Assembly (NCBI GenBank): GCA_015231755.1
Contig: JADGAZ010000007.1
Location: 50,292 to 114,291, forward strand
DNA from: Magnetococcales bacterium
GTDB lineage: Bacteria; Pseudomonadota; Magnetococcia; Magnetococcales; Magnetaquicoccaceae
Reading direction: 5' to 3'
Length of the DNA stretch: 64,000 nucleotides
Shown: positions 17,368 to 27,497 of the stretch, one piece after another
Layout: every line of letters begins with the position of its first letter
Position numbering within the stretch: position 1 is the first letter of the stretch
Notes under the pieces: generated by a model
What the model saw: the letters and a program-made list of their open reading frames with translations, nothing else
What the model was told of the DNA's origin: nothing
Database searches by the model: none
Program-made: the position numbers and the translations under genes

Positions 17368-19125
17368 ATGCAGACCATGGCCAAGGATCCACCCCCCGTC
17401 GGGCTGCGGCCCGATCCCTGGCTGGTCGCCCTGGTGCTGCTGGTGCATGCGGGATTGTGGTGGTGGGCCCAACCCATCGTCGAAGGCAGCGATGATCTCT
17501 CCTATGCCACCTTCGCCCATCGGATGCAGACCGGCACCTTTTTGTTCGAGGCCCACCATTTCGCCCACCGGTTGGGGATCCTCTCCCCCACGGCCCTGCT
17601 GTACGCTCTGTTCGGTGTCAACCCCTACACCACCACCGGTTGGTCTCTGATCTGTTCTCTGCTGACCATCTGGGGGGTGCATCGGGTCGCCTTGCCCCTG
17701 GCGGGTCGTCTGGCCGCGCTGCTGGCCGCTTTGGTGCTGGCCACCAACACCTTTTGGCTGGAACAGGCCTTGGGGCTCGGACCCGACCTGCCCGTGGCCG
17801 CTTGCGCCTTCGCCGCCCTGGCGGTATTGGCCCAGGCCCGCGCCCCCGGCGGTTGTCGTCTCTCCCCCCGAGAGGCGGGGCTGCTGGTCTCTTTGGCCCT
17901 GACGGCGGCGGTGTTGACCAAACTTTCCATCATCTGGGTGATCTATTTCCTGGCTTTGGTCATGCTGCACGATTTGTATCATGGCCGTCATCGGGCCTTG
18001 TGGGGCTGGATCGCGGTTTCCGGCGGGGTGATGGGGGCACTTTATCTGGGGGTCTATCAACTGTTGCGGGGGGATCCTTTGTATCATCTCCACGTGGTCA
18101 ACCAGATCTATAACAATCCCTATGGCATCTGGACCTACTCCGCCGAATCCGGCAACAGTCTCATGGCCCGGCTGACCTATCAGCCGATCCGCATGATCCT
18201 GGAAATTCCCGGCTTCGTGACCCTGGTGTTTCTGTCCATCCCGCTGGCGTGGCTGTTTTTGAAAGGGGTGGAGCCGGAGCGGCGCGGGGAGTACCGCTAT
18301 TGGCTGGGGATGATGGGGCTGGTGTTGTTCGTCTTCTGGTTTGCCACCAATTCGTTTCAGTATTACAACCCCATGATGCTGTGCGGGCGTTATCTGATGT
18401 TTCTGTTTCCCCCCGCCGCCTTGCTGGGTGGAGCCATCCTGGCGGGTCTGATCCAGCGGCCACAACGCGGCGCCCTGGTGGTGCCCATGGCCGGAGTCGG
18501 AGCCGGGATGGTGGTCGTGTTGCAGGGGTTTGGTTTCTGGAAACGGGAAATCCTGCTGCTGGAGCTGTGTCTGCTGGTGTTGGCCGCGGAACGGTGGTGG
18601 CCGGCGGTGGCGAGGCGTCATCAGCGGTGGCTGGCCACAGGCCTGGTGGCGGCGACCCTGGTGATCCTGCCGGTGCTGGCGGTGGGGCAGGGGGTGTTGG
18701 GTCCCACGGTCTGGCAGAAGATCTATCGCGGTCTGATGCGTGAATCCCTGGCGCCGTTGCAAGAACCGGTGGTGCTGTATACCGATGCCCGGGTGATCAC
18801 CACCTTGGAATGGATGGCGGGTTTCCGCAGCCCCGACTTTGTGCAGATGGTCAACTGGCGCACGCCGGGTCTGCGGGTGGTCCTGCCCGCTGGCGGGGCG
18901 CGGCGTTGGATTCTGCTCAATGCCCGGGATGAGCAGGCGGACCGTTTGCAGGCACTGTTGAAGGATCCCCCCCGGGAGTGGAAACTGCTGTGGAAATCCC
19001 GTCACACTCCCAAAGAGGCGGCCTATCTGTTTGAAACCAGCGAGGCGGATCCGATTCCGACGTTGTTCAGCCGTTTTCCGGAACAGATGACCCCCAATGT
19101 GGTGAAACCCAAGAGCGTCCCCTGA
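17368..19125 (+). CDS. GT-C type membrane glycosyltransferase (PMT/ArnT-like)
   Basis: 585 aa from an ATG with AAGGAG upstream. About eleven hydrophobic segments follow a short cytoplasmic N-terminus. After TM1 an acidic pair in VEGSDDLSYATFAHRM fits the first periplasmic loop of GT-C enzymes, which use polyprenyl-phosphate sugars. A C-terminal soluble part of about 150 residues follows. The most likely role is transfer of a sugar to lipid A, a lipid carrier or a protein; the substrate cannot be told. It is divergent from pcm and convergent with pheT. Confidence 0.8.
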   Translation: MQTMAKDPPPVGLRPDPWLVALVLLVHAGLWWWAQPIVEGSDDLSYATFAHRMQTGTFLFEAHHFAHRLGILSPTALLYALFGVNPYTTTGWSLICSLLTIWGVHRVALPLAGRLAALLAALVLATNTFWLEQALGLGPDLPVAACAFAALAVLAQARAPGGCRLSPREAGLLVSLALTAAVLTKLSIIWVIYFLALVMLHDLYHGRHRALWGWIAVSGGVMGALYLGVYQLLRGDPLYHLHVVNQIYNNPYGIWTYSAESGNSLMARLTYQPIRMILEIPGFVTLVFLSIPLAWLFLKGVEPERRGEYRYWLGMMGLVLFVFWFATNSFQYYNPMMLCGRYLMFLFPPAALLGGAILAGLIQRPQRGALVVPMAGVGAGMVVVLQGFGFWKREILLLELCLLVLAAERWWPAVARRHQRWLATGLVAATLVILPVLAVGQGVLGPTVWQKIYRGLMRESLAPLQEPVVLYTDARVITTLEWMAGFRSPDFVQMVNWRTPGLRVVLPAGGARRWILLNARDEQADRLQALLKDPPREWKLLWKSRHTPKEAAYLFETSEADPIPTLFSRFPEQMTPNVVKPKSVP

Positions 19126-19137
19126 TTCCTGCCCTGC

Positions 19138-19179
19138 GCGCCGATGGCCTTCCCGGCAGGATGGGGAATCCATCGGCGC
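19138..19179. terminator. Hairpin between convergent glycosyltransferase and pheT
   Basis: GCGCCGATGG (19138-19147) pairs perfectly with CCATCGGCGC (19170-19179). There is no T-run on either side, so termination is probable only from its position between convergent genes. Confidence 0.4.
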
Positions 19180-19197
19180 CCGCGCAAGAAGGGGAAA

Positions 19198-21591
19198 TCA
19201 CTGGCGCATGGTGGCTCCGAAACGGGTGTGGGCGCAGGCGATGACTTGTTCCGACAGGGTTTTGCTCTCCGAGTCGGTGAGGGTACGGTCGTCGGCTTGC
19301 AACAGCAGGCTCAAGGTCAGACTTTTGTGACCCTCCGGCACACCGGTTCCGGTATAGATGGCCGTCACCTGCACCCGGCGGATCAGGGTGGGATCTACCG
19401 CCAGAATCTCCTGAATCACCGCTCCCGCGGGTGTTTTTTCCGGCATCAGGAAGGTGAAATCGCTTTGGATCCCCGGGAAACGGCTGGTGGCGCTCTCCGA
19501 CACCCGCGCCGGGGGGCGGGCGGGTAGGGCTTCCAGATCCAGTTCAAACAGATAGACCTCTTTGCGCAGATCCAGTTGTGCCATTTCCTGGGGATGCAGT
19601 TGTCCCATCCAGCCCAAAGGCGTGCCGTCGGCGGTGGAGACCTGCGCCTTGCGCATCGGGTGCAAAAAGCTCGGTCCGCCGGCGGTGAATTGGGGCAGCG
19701 CGCCGGTCAGTGTGGACAACAAGGACTCCAGATCCCCCTTGAGATCAAAAAAATCCACCCCCCGGGCCGGGGCATGGGGGGAAAGCTCTTCCGCCGGGCC
19801 GGTGATCACCCCGGCCAGCCGTTCGTGTTCCGCGAGGGTGCCATCGGCCTGATTCAAAAAGACCCGCCCGGTCTCGAAAAGGCGCAGACGCAGATTGCCC
19901 CGGTTGAGATTGCGCTGGGCGCTTTCCATCAATCCGGCGATCAGGTCGGTGCGCAACACCGACTGCTCTTCGGAGAGGGGATTGATCAGCGCCAGAGGGA
20001 TGGCCTCCCGGTTGAAACAACGCTGGATGGCCGGACTCACGAAAGCGTAGTCGATGGCCTCCTGATAGCCCTGTCCCACCAGCAGGGTCCGCACCCGGTC
20101 GGCCAGACGGCGTACCGGATCCGGGGTCGGGGGAGAGGCGGGCACCCGGGGCAGGGTGGTGGGGATCCGGTCGTAGCCGTGCAGGCGGAGGATCTCTTCC
20201 AGCAGATCCTCTTCGCGTTTCAGGTCGTGGCGCCAGCTCGGCGGAGTGACCGCGAACCGGGGGGAACCCTCCCCGGAGTCCGGCTCGACCCGGCATCCCA
20301 GGGCGGTGAGCAGGGTATTCATGGCTTCCGGGGTCAGGTCGATTCCCCCCATGCGGTTGACCCGTTCGGGCCGGTAGGGAATGGCTTGGGGAGGCGTCCA
20401 GGTGTGACCGTCCACCAGGGTGATGGGTCCGGCCTGCCCACCCGCCAGATCCAGAATCAGGCGGGTGGCCCGTTCCATGACCACAGGGAGTGCTTCCGGA
20501 TCCGTGCCCCGCTCGAAACGGTGGCGGGATTCCGAGACCAGTTCCAGGCGGCGTCCCGTGCGGGCGATGCCGATGGGCTCGAAATAGGCCGCTTCCAAAA
20601 ACAGATCCGTGGTGATTTCGGTGACGCCGCTCTCCTCTCCTCCCATGATGCCCGCCAAGGCCAGGGTGCGTTGCTGGTCGGCGATCACGGTCATGGTGTC
20701 GGTCAGGGTGCGTTCGATCCCGTCCAGGGTGCGCAGGGTCTCTCCCGCTTGGGCGCGACGCACCACCACCGGCAGGGCCAGACGGTTGAGATCAAAGGCG
20801 TGCAGCGGCTGGTTGAGATCCAGCAGCAGATAATTGGTGATATCCACCACATTGTTGATGGCCCGCAGTCCCACCGCCTCCAGGCGTTTTTTCAGCCATG
20901 CGGGGCTGGGTCCGACGGTCACCCCCCGGATGATCCGACCCGCGTAGCGGGGACAGCCGAGGGGATCTTCCAGCCGCACCGGGGCGATGGCTTCGGGTAT
21001 CGTGACCGGCACCGGTGTGGATTCCAGGGGCAGCAGGGGCCGGGCGGTGAGGGCGGCCAGTTCCCGGGCCACACCCCGCACTCCCAGACAATCCCCCCGG
21101 TTGGGGGTGATGCCCAGCTCCAGCACCACATCGTTTTTGCCCAGGGCGTCGGCGATGGACAGGCCGTCCGGGGTGGCGGGATCCAGGATCAGCACCCCAT
21201 CGGATTCGGTGGCCAGTCCCAGTTCCTTCAGCGAGCAGAGCATGCCGTGGGAGGTGACGCCGCGGATTTTCCCCAGTTGAATCTCCATGCCATTGGGCAG
21301 GTTCGCCCCGACCCGCGCCACCGCCACCTTGTCGCCGGGGCGATGGTTCTTGGCGCCGCAGACGATCTCCAGGGTTTCCGGTCCGACTTTGACCTGACAC
21401 ACGGTGAGCCGGTCGGCGTTGGGATGGGGTTGCACCGTTTCCAGCAGTCCCACCTGAACCTTTTCCAGACCTTGATCCAGGCGGATCAGGGCATCCAGTT
21501 CCAGTCCGGCCATGGTGAGCCTGGCGCCGATGGTGGCCGGGTCAAGCGCGGTGTCGATGTGGTCGCGGAGCCAGTCGAGGGTGATTTTCAT
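19198..21591 (-). CDS. pheT: Phenylalanine-tRNA ligase beta subunit
   Basis: 797 aa, full length. Forms the alpha2-beta2 enzyme with PheS. Domains in order: N-terminal part with an EMAP/tRNA-binding fold (VGLLETVQPHPNADRLTVCQV, residues 45-65), the B3/B4 editing domain (ITPNRGDCLGVRGVARELAAL), B5 (region near residue 410), the catalytic-like core (EILRLHGYDRIPTTLP) and a C-terminal ferredoxin-fold anticodon-binding domain (SRFPGIQSDFTFLM). It lies 78 nt downstream of pheS. Confidence 0.97.
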   Translation of the reverse strand: MKITLDWLRDHIDTALDPATIGARLTMAGLELDALIRLDQGLEKVQVGLLETVQPHPNADRLTVCQVKVGPETLEIVCGAKNHRPGDKVAVARVGANLPNGMEIQLGKIRGVTSHGMLCSLKELGLATESDGVLILDPATPDGLSIADALGKNDVVLELGITPNRGDCLGVRGVARELAALTARPLLPLESTPVPVTIPEAIAPVRLEDPLGCPRYAGRIIRGVTVGPSPAWLKKRLEAVGLRAINNVVDITNYLLLDLNQPLHAFDLNRLALPVVVRRAQAGETLRTLDGIERTLTDTMTVIADQQRTLALAGIMGGEESGVTEITTDLFLEAAYFEPIGIARTGRRLELVSESRHRFERGTDPEALPVVMERATRLILDLAGGQAGPITLVDGHTWTPPQAIPYRPERVNRMGGIDLTPEAMNTLLTALGCRVEPDSGEGSPRFAVTPPSWRHDLKREEDLLEEILRLHGYDRIPTTLPRVPASPPTPDPVRRLADRVRTLLVGQGYQEAIDYAFVSPAIQRCFNREAIPLALINPLSEEQSVLRTDLIAGLMESAQRNLNRGNLRLRLFETGRVFLNQADGTLAEHERLAGVITGPAEELSPHAPARGVDFFDLKGDLESLLSTLTGALPQFTAGGPSFLHPMRKAQVSTADGTPLGWMGQLHPQEMAQLDLRKEVYLFELDLEALPARPPARVSESATSRFPGIQSDFTFLMPEKTPAGAVIQEILAVDPTLIRRVQVTAIYTGTGVPEGHKSLTLSLLLQADDRTLTDSESKTLSEQVIACAHTRFGATMRQ

Positions 21592-21669
21592 GCGCGGGTC
21601 CAGTCTTTGTGTCGATAAAGGTCGGGAGAGGGGATCGGTGGGTGGAGCCTGGTGTTCTCCGCCATGCCA

Positions 21670-22704
21670 TCACGCATAGCGGCTCAGGAACCGTATATCG
21701 TTGTCGAACAGGGCGCGCAGGTCCGGGAAGCCGTATTTGAGCATGGCGAGCCGTTCCACCCCCATGCCGAAGGCGAAGCCGGTGTAGCGTTCCCGGTCGA
21801 TGCCCACGTTGGCCAGCACGTTGGGGTGGATCAGGCCGCAGCCCAGCACCTCCAGCCAGCCGGTGCGTTTGCAGACCCGGCAGCCTTGGCCATTGCAGAA
21901 CAGGCAGCCCATGTCCACCTCGGCGGAGGGTTCGGTGAAGGGGAAAAACGAGGGGCGGAAGCGGACCGGCAGGGGGCGTTCGAAGAATTCCACCAAAAAG
22001 GCTTCCAGCAGGCCCTTGAGTTGGCCGAAGTGGACCCCTTCATCCACCATGAACCCTTCCACCTGATGGAACATGGGGGTATGGGTGATGTCCGAGTCGC
22101 AGCGGAACACCTTGCCCGGGGCGATGGCCCGCAAGGGGGGTTGGCATCCTTTCATGACCCGGATTTGCACCGGTGAGGTATGGGTGCGCAGCAATCGTTT
22201 GTGGCCATTCGGGTCCGGGGGCAGGTAGAAGGTGTCGTGCATCTCCCGCGCCGGGTGGTCCGGGGGAATGTTGAGGGCCGCGAAGTTGTACCAGTCGGAT
22301 TCCACTTCCGGGCCGGAAGCCGGGGGAAAGCCCATGGCGGTGAAGATGGCGATGATTTCGTTCTGGGCGCGGGTCACCGGGTGGAGGGTTCCGGTGGTGC
22401 GGGGGCGTCCCGGCAGGGTGACATCCACCCATTCCCGTTCCAGGCGTGTGTTGAGTTCCGCCTGTTTGAGGTGTTCCATGCGGTTGGCGAGGGTCTGGGC
22501 GAACTCCTCCTTGAAGGCGTTGGCCATGGCGCCGAGGGTGGCCCGTTGTTCTTCGTTCATTTGGCCCAGTCCCCGCAGGATCTGGGTCAGGCTGCCTTTT
22601 TTGCCGAGGGTCTTGACCCGGATGGCTTCCAGATCGGCGGGGGAAGTGGCGGTGGTCAGTTCGGAGAGCGCGGTGGTTTTCAGCAGCGACAGTTCTTCAA
22701 GCAT
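21670..22704 (-). CDS. pheS: Phenylalanine-tRNA ligase alpha subunit
   Basis: 344 aa, full length. An N-terminal coiled coil binds tRNA (about residues 1-85). The class II catalytic core follows, with motif 2 around [20 protein letters not shown] and motif 3 in [17 protein letters not shown] segment [19 protein letters not shown] shows four cysteines resembling a zinc site, seen in some but not all bacterial PheS. The gene follows rplT, but a terminator and a repeat element separate them. Confidence 0.97.
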   Translation of the reverse strand: MLEELSLLKTTALSELTTATSPADLEAIRVKTLGKKGSLTQILRGLGQMNEEQRATLGAMANAFKEEFAQTLANRMEHLKQAELNTRLEREWVDVTLPGRPRTTGTLHPVTRAQNEIIAIFTAMGFPPASGPEVESDWYNFAALNIPPDHPAREMHDTFYLPPDPNGHKRLLRTHTSPVQIRVMKGCQPPLRAIAPGKVFRCDSDITHTPMFHQVEGFMVDEGVHFGQLKGLLEAFLVEFFERPLPVRFRPSFFPFTEPSAEVDMGCLFCNGQGCRVCKRTGWLEVLGCGLIHPNVLANVGIDRERYTGFAFGMGVERLAMLKYGFPDLRALFDNDIRFLSRYA

Positions 22705-22738
22705 GGCACATACTCGGCAGGGTCAGGAATGGAATCCA

Positions 22739-22906
22739 CTATTGAAAAAAAAGAGAGGGTCTGGGAGATTCATCTCCCAGGACTTTGACTTTTAAGATTT
22801 TGACTTCAAAACAAAAAATTTTAATTAAATTTTATAATAAAAATTTTATTTTTAAAATCAAAACCCTGGGGGAAGAATCCCCCAGACCCCTTCTTTTTTT
22901 CAATAG
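22739..22906. repeat. Inverted pair of palindromic repeat units around an AT-rich core
   Basis: A 43-nt unit (hairpin CTGGG(G/A)G...C(T/C)CCCAG, pyrimidines, T7-8, CAATAG) is present at 22864-22906 on the plus strand and again at 22739-22781 on the minus strand. They flank about 80 nt of very AT-rich sequence. The minus-oriented unit lies just upstream of pheS and could act as an attenuator; the other faces rplT. The same unit occurs at 12299-12342. Confidence 0.8.
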
Positions 22907-22940
22907 TATAAATAAAGAAAGGGTTCCGTGGGGAACCCTT
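22905..22940 (-). terminator. Rho-independent terminator after rplT
   Basis: On the minus strand AAGGGTTCC pairs with GGAACCCTT (22919-22940, 4-nt loop), followed by TTCTTTATTTAT. It starts 26 nt after the rplT stop. Confidence 0.75.
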
Positions 22941-22966
22941 GACTTTATTTATTTCGGAGAATGGCG

Positions 22967-23329
22967 TCAGGCAGCGGCGAGGGCGGCCTTGGCACTCTCG
23001 GCGATGCGGGCGAAATCTTCGGGGGTATGCACGGCCATATCCGCCAGCACCTTGCGGTCCAGCTCGATGCCGCTCTTGGCCAACCCGCAGATGAACTGAC
23101 TGTAGGACAGACCGCTCAACCGGGCCGCGGCGTTGATACGCACGATCCAGAGTTTGCGGAAATCCCGTTTCCGGGCACGGCGGTCCCGATAGGCATACTG
23201 CAAGCCATGCTCGACCCGTTCCAGGGCGATGCGGAAACAACTGCCATTGCGGCCACGGTAACCTTTGGCCAGATCCAGAACTTTCTTGTGGCGTGCATGA
23301 GCTGACACGCCTCGCTTGATGCGCGACAT
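22967..23329 (-). CDS. rplT: 50S ribosomal protein L20
   Basis: 120 aa, standard length. The basic N-terminal extension ([21 protein letters not shown]) inserts into 23S rRNA; the C-terminal globular part contains [19 protein letters not shown]. It is in the conserved thrS-infC-rpmI-rplT-pheS-pheT order. In E. coli L20 represses its own operon; no matching pseudoknot was searched for here. Confidence 0.98.
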   Translation of the reverse strand: MSRIKRGVSAHARHKKVLDLAKGYRGRNGSCFRIALERVEHGLQYAYRDRRARKRDFRKLWIVRINAAARLSGLSYSQFICGLAKSGIELDRKVLADMAVHTPEDFARIAESAKAALAAA

Positions 23330-23356
23330 GGGGGGAACACTCCTTCGTTTTAAGAC

Positions 23357-23554
23357 TTATAAATAGGGCAGCATCTGCCTGACCGCGCGGTTATCCGCCT
23401 CGGACATGAGGCAGGTGCCACGCATGTTGCGTTTGCTTTTGGGGGACTTCTTGGTCAGGATGTGACGCTTGAACGCATTGTTGCGTTTCAGTTTGCCGGA
23501 TCCGGTGGCGGAGAACCGCTTGGCCGCGCCCCGGTGACTTTTGATCTTGGGCAT
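23357..23554 (-). CDS. rpmI: 50S ribosomal protein L35
   Basis: 65 aa from the ATG at 23554; the frame is open further upstream, but the family always begins MPKIKSH. The sequence is highly basic with the family core [20 protein letters not shown] and [12 protein letters not shown]. It lies 27 nt upstream of rplT and 29 nt after infC. Confidence 0.97.
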   Translation of the reverse strand: MPKIKSHRGAAKRFSATGSGKLKRNNAFKRHILTKKSPKSKRNMRGTCLMSEADNRAVRQMLPYL

Positions 23555-23583
23555 TTCCGATCCTTCGGTTGATGGTTGGTGTG

Positions 23584-24174
23584 TCAGGGTACTTTTTTGG
23601 TCTTCGAGGGTGCCACGACCATGGTGATTTGACGCCCCATCAGTTTGGGCACCTGTTCGACCTTGGCCACATCGGCGACCGACTCTTCCACACGCTTGAG
23701 CAAAGCCATACCCAGCTCCTGGTGGGCCATTTCGCGGCCACGGAAGCGCAAGGTGCATTTGACCTTGTCGCCATCCTCCAGGAATTTTCGCATGCTTCGC
23801 AGCTTCACGTCAAAGTCGTGCGTATCGGTGCCAGGACGAAATTTGACTTCCTTGATTTCGATGCGCACCTGTTTTTTGCGCGCCAGACGTTCCCGCACCG
23901 ATTTTTGGTACTTGAACTTGGCGTAGTCCATGATTTTGCAGACGGGAGGCCGGGCTTCCGGGGCCACCTCCACGAGATCCTGACCGGCCTCCATGGCGCG
24001 CCGTTGGGCCTCGTAACTGCTGACAACGCCAACCTGCTGACCCTTTTCATCGATCAGGCGCACTTCCGGGACACGGATTTGTTCGTTGATGCGCGTGTTG
24101 TCGGTGGGGGCCGGGGGGGCGCGGTCCTTGGTGCTGTTGGGAATGGTAGGTTTGATGATGATCGGTTCTCCCAT
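23584..24174 (-). CDS. infC: Translation initiation factor IF-3
   Basis: 196 aa. The N-domain ([18 protein letters not shown]) and C-domain ([19 protein letters not shown], then [13 protein letters not shown]) are joined by a basic linker. It binds 30S subunits and checks the start codon. About 25 residues precede the conserved start region. The gene uses ATG, not the rare AUU start on which E. coli IF-3 autoregulation depends, so that control is unlikely here. It starts 15 nt after thrS. Confidence 0.97.
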   Translation of the reverse strand: MGEPIIIKPTIPNSTKDRAPPAPTDNTRINEQIRVPEVRLIDEKGQQVGVVSSYEAQRRAMEAGQDLVEVAPEARPPVCKIMDYAKFKYQKSVRERLARKKQVRIEIKEVKFRPGTDTHDFDVKLRSMRKFLEDGDKVKCTLRFRGREMAHQELGMALLKRVEESVADVAKVEQVPKLMGRQITMVVAPSKTKKVP

Positions 24175-24189
24175 GATGGTGATGGATCC

Positions 24190-26103
24190 TTAAGTCCGGT
24201 TCGCGGCTTCTTGGAGCAGACGTTGCAGCATGTCATCCACGGGGATCAGACCCAGATCCTTGCCGTGACGATCACGGGGGCTGACCGCCCCTTCCGCCTG
24301 TTCGCGTTCGCCGACAATCAGCAGCCAGGGAATCTTCCTCATGGCGTGCTCACGGATTTTATAGCTTACTTTATGATTACGCAAATCCGTTTCCACGCGC
24401 AGACCCGCAGCGCGCAATCTTTTTCCCACTTCCACGGCCCAATCGTTGTGGGCTTCGGTAATGGTCAGCACCACGGCTTGCACCGGGGCGATCCACAAGG
24501 GGAAGTGACCGGCGTAATGCTCGATGAGAATGCCGAAGAACCGTTCCAGGGAACCCATCAGCGCCCGGTGGATCATGATGGGCCGATGACGCCCTCCATC
24601 TTCGCCAATATAGCCGATATCAAACCGTTCGGGAAGGTTGAAGTCCAGTTGAATGGTGGAACATTGCCACTTGCGACCGATGGCGTCGGTGATCTTGACA
24701 TCGATCTTGGGTCCGTAGAAGGCCCCGCCCCCCACATCCTCGGCATAGTCGAGACCATGACGGGTGATGGCATTGCGCAACGCGGTGGTGGCCTTTTCCC
24801 AGATTTCGTCCGATCCCACCGATTTTCCCGGTCGGGTGGAGAGGTTGACCTCGAACTTTTCAAATCCGAACGTGCGCAGGGTTTGCAAAGTGAGGTCCAG
24901 AATGGCGCTGATCTCCTCTTCGATCTGGGATTCCCGGCAGAAAATGTGGGCATCGTCCTGGGTGAAACCCCGCACCCGGAACAGTCCATGGAGAACTCCA
25001 GACATTTCATAACGATAAACCGTACCCAGTTCGGCCCAGCGCATGGGCAGATCCCGATGGGAACGGATCCTCGACCGGAACACCAGAATATGGAACGGAC
25101 AGTTCATGGGCCGGATCTGGTAGGACTGTTCATCCACCGTCATGGGATTGAACATCGAATCCCGATAGAAATCCAGATGACCCGACGTGCGCCAAAGATC
25201 CAGATTGGCCATGTGGGGGGTGAACAGGAATTCGTAACCCGCTTCCCGATGGGTCTGTTTCCAGTAGTCCTCGATGGTCTGGCGCATGCGCGCCCCCATG
25301 GGATGCCACAACACCAAGCCGCCCCCGGCGTCATCCTGGATGGAAAACAGATCCAGTTCCTTGCCCAGACGGCGGTGATCCCGTTTGGCTGCCTCTTCCA
25401 GCAGGGTCAGATGGGCCGCCAAAGCCTTTTTGTCGGCGAAGGCGGTGCCATAGATCCGTTGCAGCATTTTGTTTTTCGAGTCGCCCCGCCAGTAGGCGCC
25501 GGCCACCCGGGTCAGCTTGAAGGCTTTCAGACGACCCGTGGACGGCACATGGGGGCCGCGACACAGATCCATGAACTCCCCCTGACGGTACAAAGAAAGC
25601 GCCTGATCCGACGGAATGTCGCGGATGATCTCCGCCTTGTAGTGTTCCCCCTGGGCCGTGAACCAGTCGATGGCCTCCTGACGCTCCATGAGGCGACGTT
25701 CCACCGGCAGATCCCGCTGTGCGATCGCCTCCATGCGGGCCTCGATGGCGGTCAGATCTTCCGGGGTGAAGGGGCGCTCGTAATCGAAGTCGTAATAAAA
25801 ACCATCTGCCACCGCCGGTCCGATGGTCACCTGGGCCGCAGGATACAGCTCCTTGACCGCGTGGGCCATGAGATGACTGGTGGAGTGACGCAGAATTTCC
25901 AGGCCGTCCGGGGTGGAGGGGGTGATGATCTCCACGGCGGCGTCGGTTTCCAAAGGGGTCTCCAGATCCACAAGGCGTCCATCCACCCGACCGGCCAAAG
26001 CCGCACGGGCCAGACCGGCGCCGATGGCCGCAGCGATGGCCGCCACGGTCGCGGGGGAGGCGATCTCCTTGATGGATCCGTCGGGCAGGGTGAAACGGGG
26101 CAT
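24190..26103 (-). CDS. thrS: Threonine-tRNA ligase
   Basis: 637 aa from the ATG at 26103, with AGGAGTG upstream and just 5 nt after glmM. Domains in order: TGS ([14 protein letters not shown]), editing domain with [11 protein letters not shown] and the second zinc-type motif, class II catalytic core with the zinc-ligand Cys in [11 protein letters not shown], and a C-terminal anticodon domain ([19 protein letters not shown]). Full-length and normal. Confidence 0.98.
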   Translation of the reverse strand: MPRFTLPDGSIKEIASPATVAAIAAAIGAGLARAALAGRVDGRLVDLETPLETDAAVEIITPSTPDGLEILRHSTSHLMAHAVKELYPAAQVTIGPAVADGFYYDFDYERPFTPEDLTAIEARMEAIAQRDLPVERRLMERQEAIDWFTAQGEHYKAEIIRDIPSDQALSLYRQGEFMDLCRGPHVPSTGRLKAFKLTRVAGAYWRGDSKNKMLQRIYGTAFADKKALAAHLTLLEEAAKRDHRRLGKELDLFSIQDDAGGGLVLWHPMGARMRQTIEDYWKQTHREAGYEFLFTPHMANLDLWRTSGHLDFYRDSMFNPMTVDEQSYQIRPMNCPFHILVFRSRIRSHRDLPMRWAELGTVYRYEMSGVLHGLFRVRGFTQDDAHIFCRESQIEEEISAILDLTLQTLRTFGFEKFEVNLSTRPGKSVGSDEIWEKATTALRNAITRHGLDYAEDVGGGAFYGPKIDVKITDAIGRKWQCSTIQLDFNLPERFDIGYIGEDGGRHRPIMIHRALMGSLERFFGILIEHYAGHFPLWIAPVQAVVLTITEAHNDWAVEVGKRLRAAGLRVETDLRNHKVSYKIREHAMRKIPWLLIVGEREQAEGAVSPRDRHGKDLGLIPVDDMLQRLLQEAANRT

Positions 26104-26108
26104 GGGAC

Positions 26109-27497
26109 TTACACTCCTGAAGCGTCGGCAGTACGTTGAATGAGCTGGCACAGGTCATCGACCACCGCGGCAATGGTCGCGGCGCAATCCCCCTCGGCCA
26201 TGACGCGGATTTTGGGTTCCGTGCCCGAGGCCCGCACCAAAACCCGACCCCGACCTTCCAGGGTGGCCTGGGCGTCGGCGATGGCCTGACGGATGGTGGC
26301 ATCCTTCAAGGGCTGGGTGCCGCGGGGAATGGTCACGTTCTTGAGAATTTGCGGTACGGTTTCCAGTTGGGCGGCCAGCTCCGACAGGGGACGCTGTTGG
26401 GTGACCATCCGTTCCAGAATCTTCAAACCGCTGACAATGCCATCCCCGGTGGTGTTGTAATCCAGAAAGAGCATGTGACCCGACTGCTCCCCCCCCAGAT
26501 TGCACCCTTCCGCCAGCATGGACTCCAGCACGTAACGGTCTCCCACGTTGGCCCGGATCAGACGCAAATCCCGGGCCGACAGAAACCGTTCCAGGCCCAG
26601 ATTGGACATGACCGTACCCACCACCGCACCGCCTCGCAGGGTGTTGTGTTCCTGCATCATCATGGCGCTCATGGCCAGCAGTTGATCCCCGTCCAGCAGG
26701 CGACCGTTCTCGTCGCACACCAGCAGGCGATCCGCGTCCCCGTCCAGGGCCAGTCCGATATGGGCACCGGTCTCCTTGACCTTGGCGCGCATCAGTTCCG
26801 GATGCAAGGTGCCGCAGCCGTGGTTGATGTTGAGTCCGTTGGGCTCCACACCCAGAGGGATGACATCTTCCGCGCCCAGTTCCCAGAACACCTCCGGGGC
26901 CACCTTGTAGGCCGCGCCATGGGCGCAGTCGATCACGATCTTCATGCCGGTGAGGCGCAGATCCCGGGGAAAGGTGTTTTTGCAAAATTCGATGTAGCGG
27001 CCACGGGCATCCTCGATCCGTTGGGCCCGTCCCACATGGGCCGGGTCCGGGGGATCGCTCACCACCGGATCCTGGAAGAAACGGGACTCGATGGCCAGTT
27101 CCACCTCATCCGGGAGCTTCATGCCATTGGGGCCGAAAAACTTGATGCCGTTGTCGTGGAACGGATTGTGGGACGCGGAGATGACCACGCCGATTTCGGC
27201 CCGGAAGGCCCGGGTGAGATAGGCCACCGCCGGAGTGGGGATGGTGCCCACCTGTACGCAGTGCATGCCCACGGAGTTGAATCCGGCCCGCAACGCCGAC
27301 TCGAACAGATAACCGGAAAGCCGGGTATCCTTGCCGATCACCACCGTGCCCCCCCGGTGATCCGGACGGCGCAACACCTGACCGGCGGCCTGACCGAGGC
27401 GCAGGGCGGTTTCGGCGGTCATGGGGTGAAAGTTGGCCAAGCCCCTGACGCCATCGGTGCCGAAGAGTCTGCGGGGAGTTGCGGCGTCCGTACTCAT
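26109..27497 (-). CDS. glmM: Phosphoglucosamine mutase
   Basis: 462 aa, standard length. It converts glucosamine-6-phosphate to glucosamine-1-phosphate on the way to UDP-GlcNAc. The N-terminus [12 protein letters not shown] and the phosphoserine loop [20 protein letters not shown] are diagnostic. The metal-binding loop [16 protein letters not shown] and the phosphate-binding loop near the C-terminus ([17 protein letters not shown]) are intact. The ATG overlaps the folP stop (ATGA). Confidence 0.98.
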   Translation of the reverse strand: MSTDAATPRRLFGTDGVRGLANFHPMTAETALRLGQAAGQVLRRPDHRGGTVVIGKDTRLSGYLFESALRAGFNSVGMHCVQVGTIPTPAVAYLTRAFRAEIGVVISASHNPFHDNGIKFFGPNGMKLPDEVELAIESRFFQDPVVSDPPDPAHVGRAQRIEDARGRYIEFCKNTFPRDLRLTGMKIVIDCAHGAAYKVAPEVFWELGAEDVIPLGVEPNGLNINHGCGTLHPELMRAKVKETGAHIGLALDGDADRLLVCDENGRLLDGDQLLAMSAMMMQEHNTLRGGAVVGTVMSNLGLERFLSARDLRLIRANVGDRYVLESMLAEGCNLGGEQSGHMLFLDYNTTGDGIVSGLKILERMVTQQRPLSELAAQLETVPQILKNVTIPRGTQPLKDATIRQAIADAQATLEGRGRVLVRASGTEPKIRVMAEGDCAATIAAVVDDLCQLIQRTADASGV

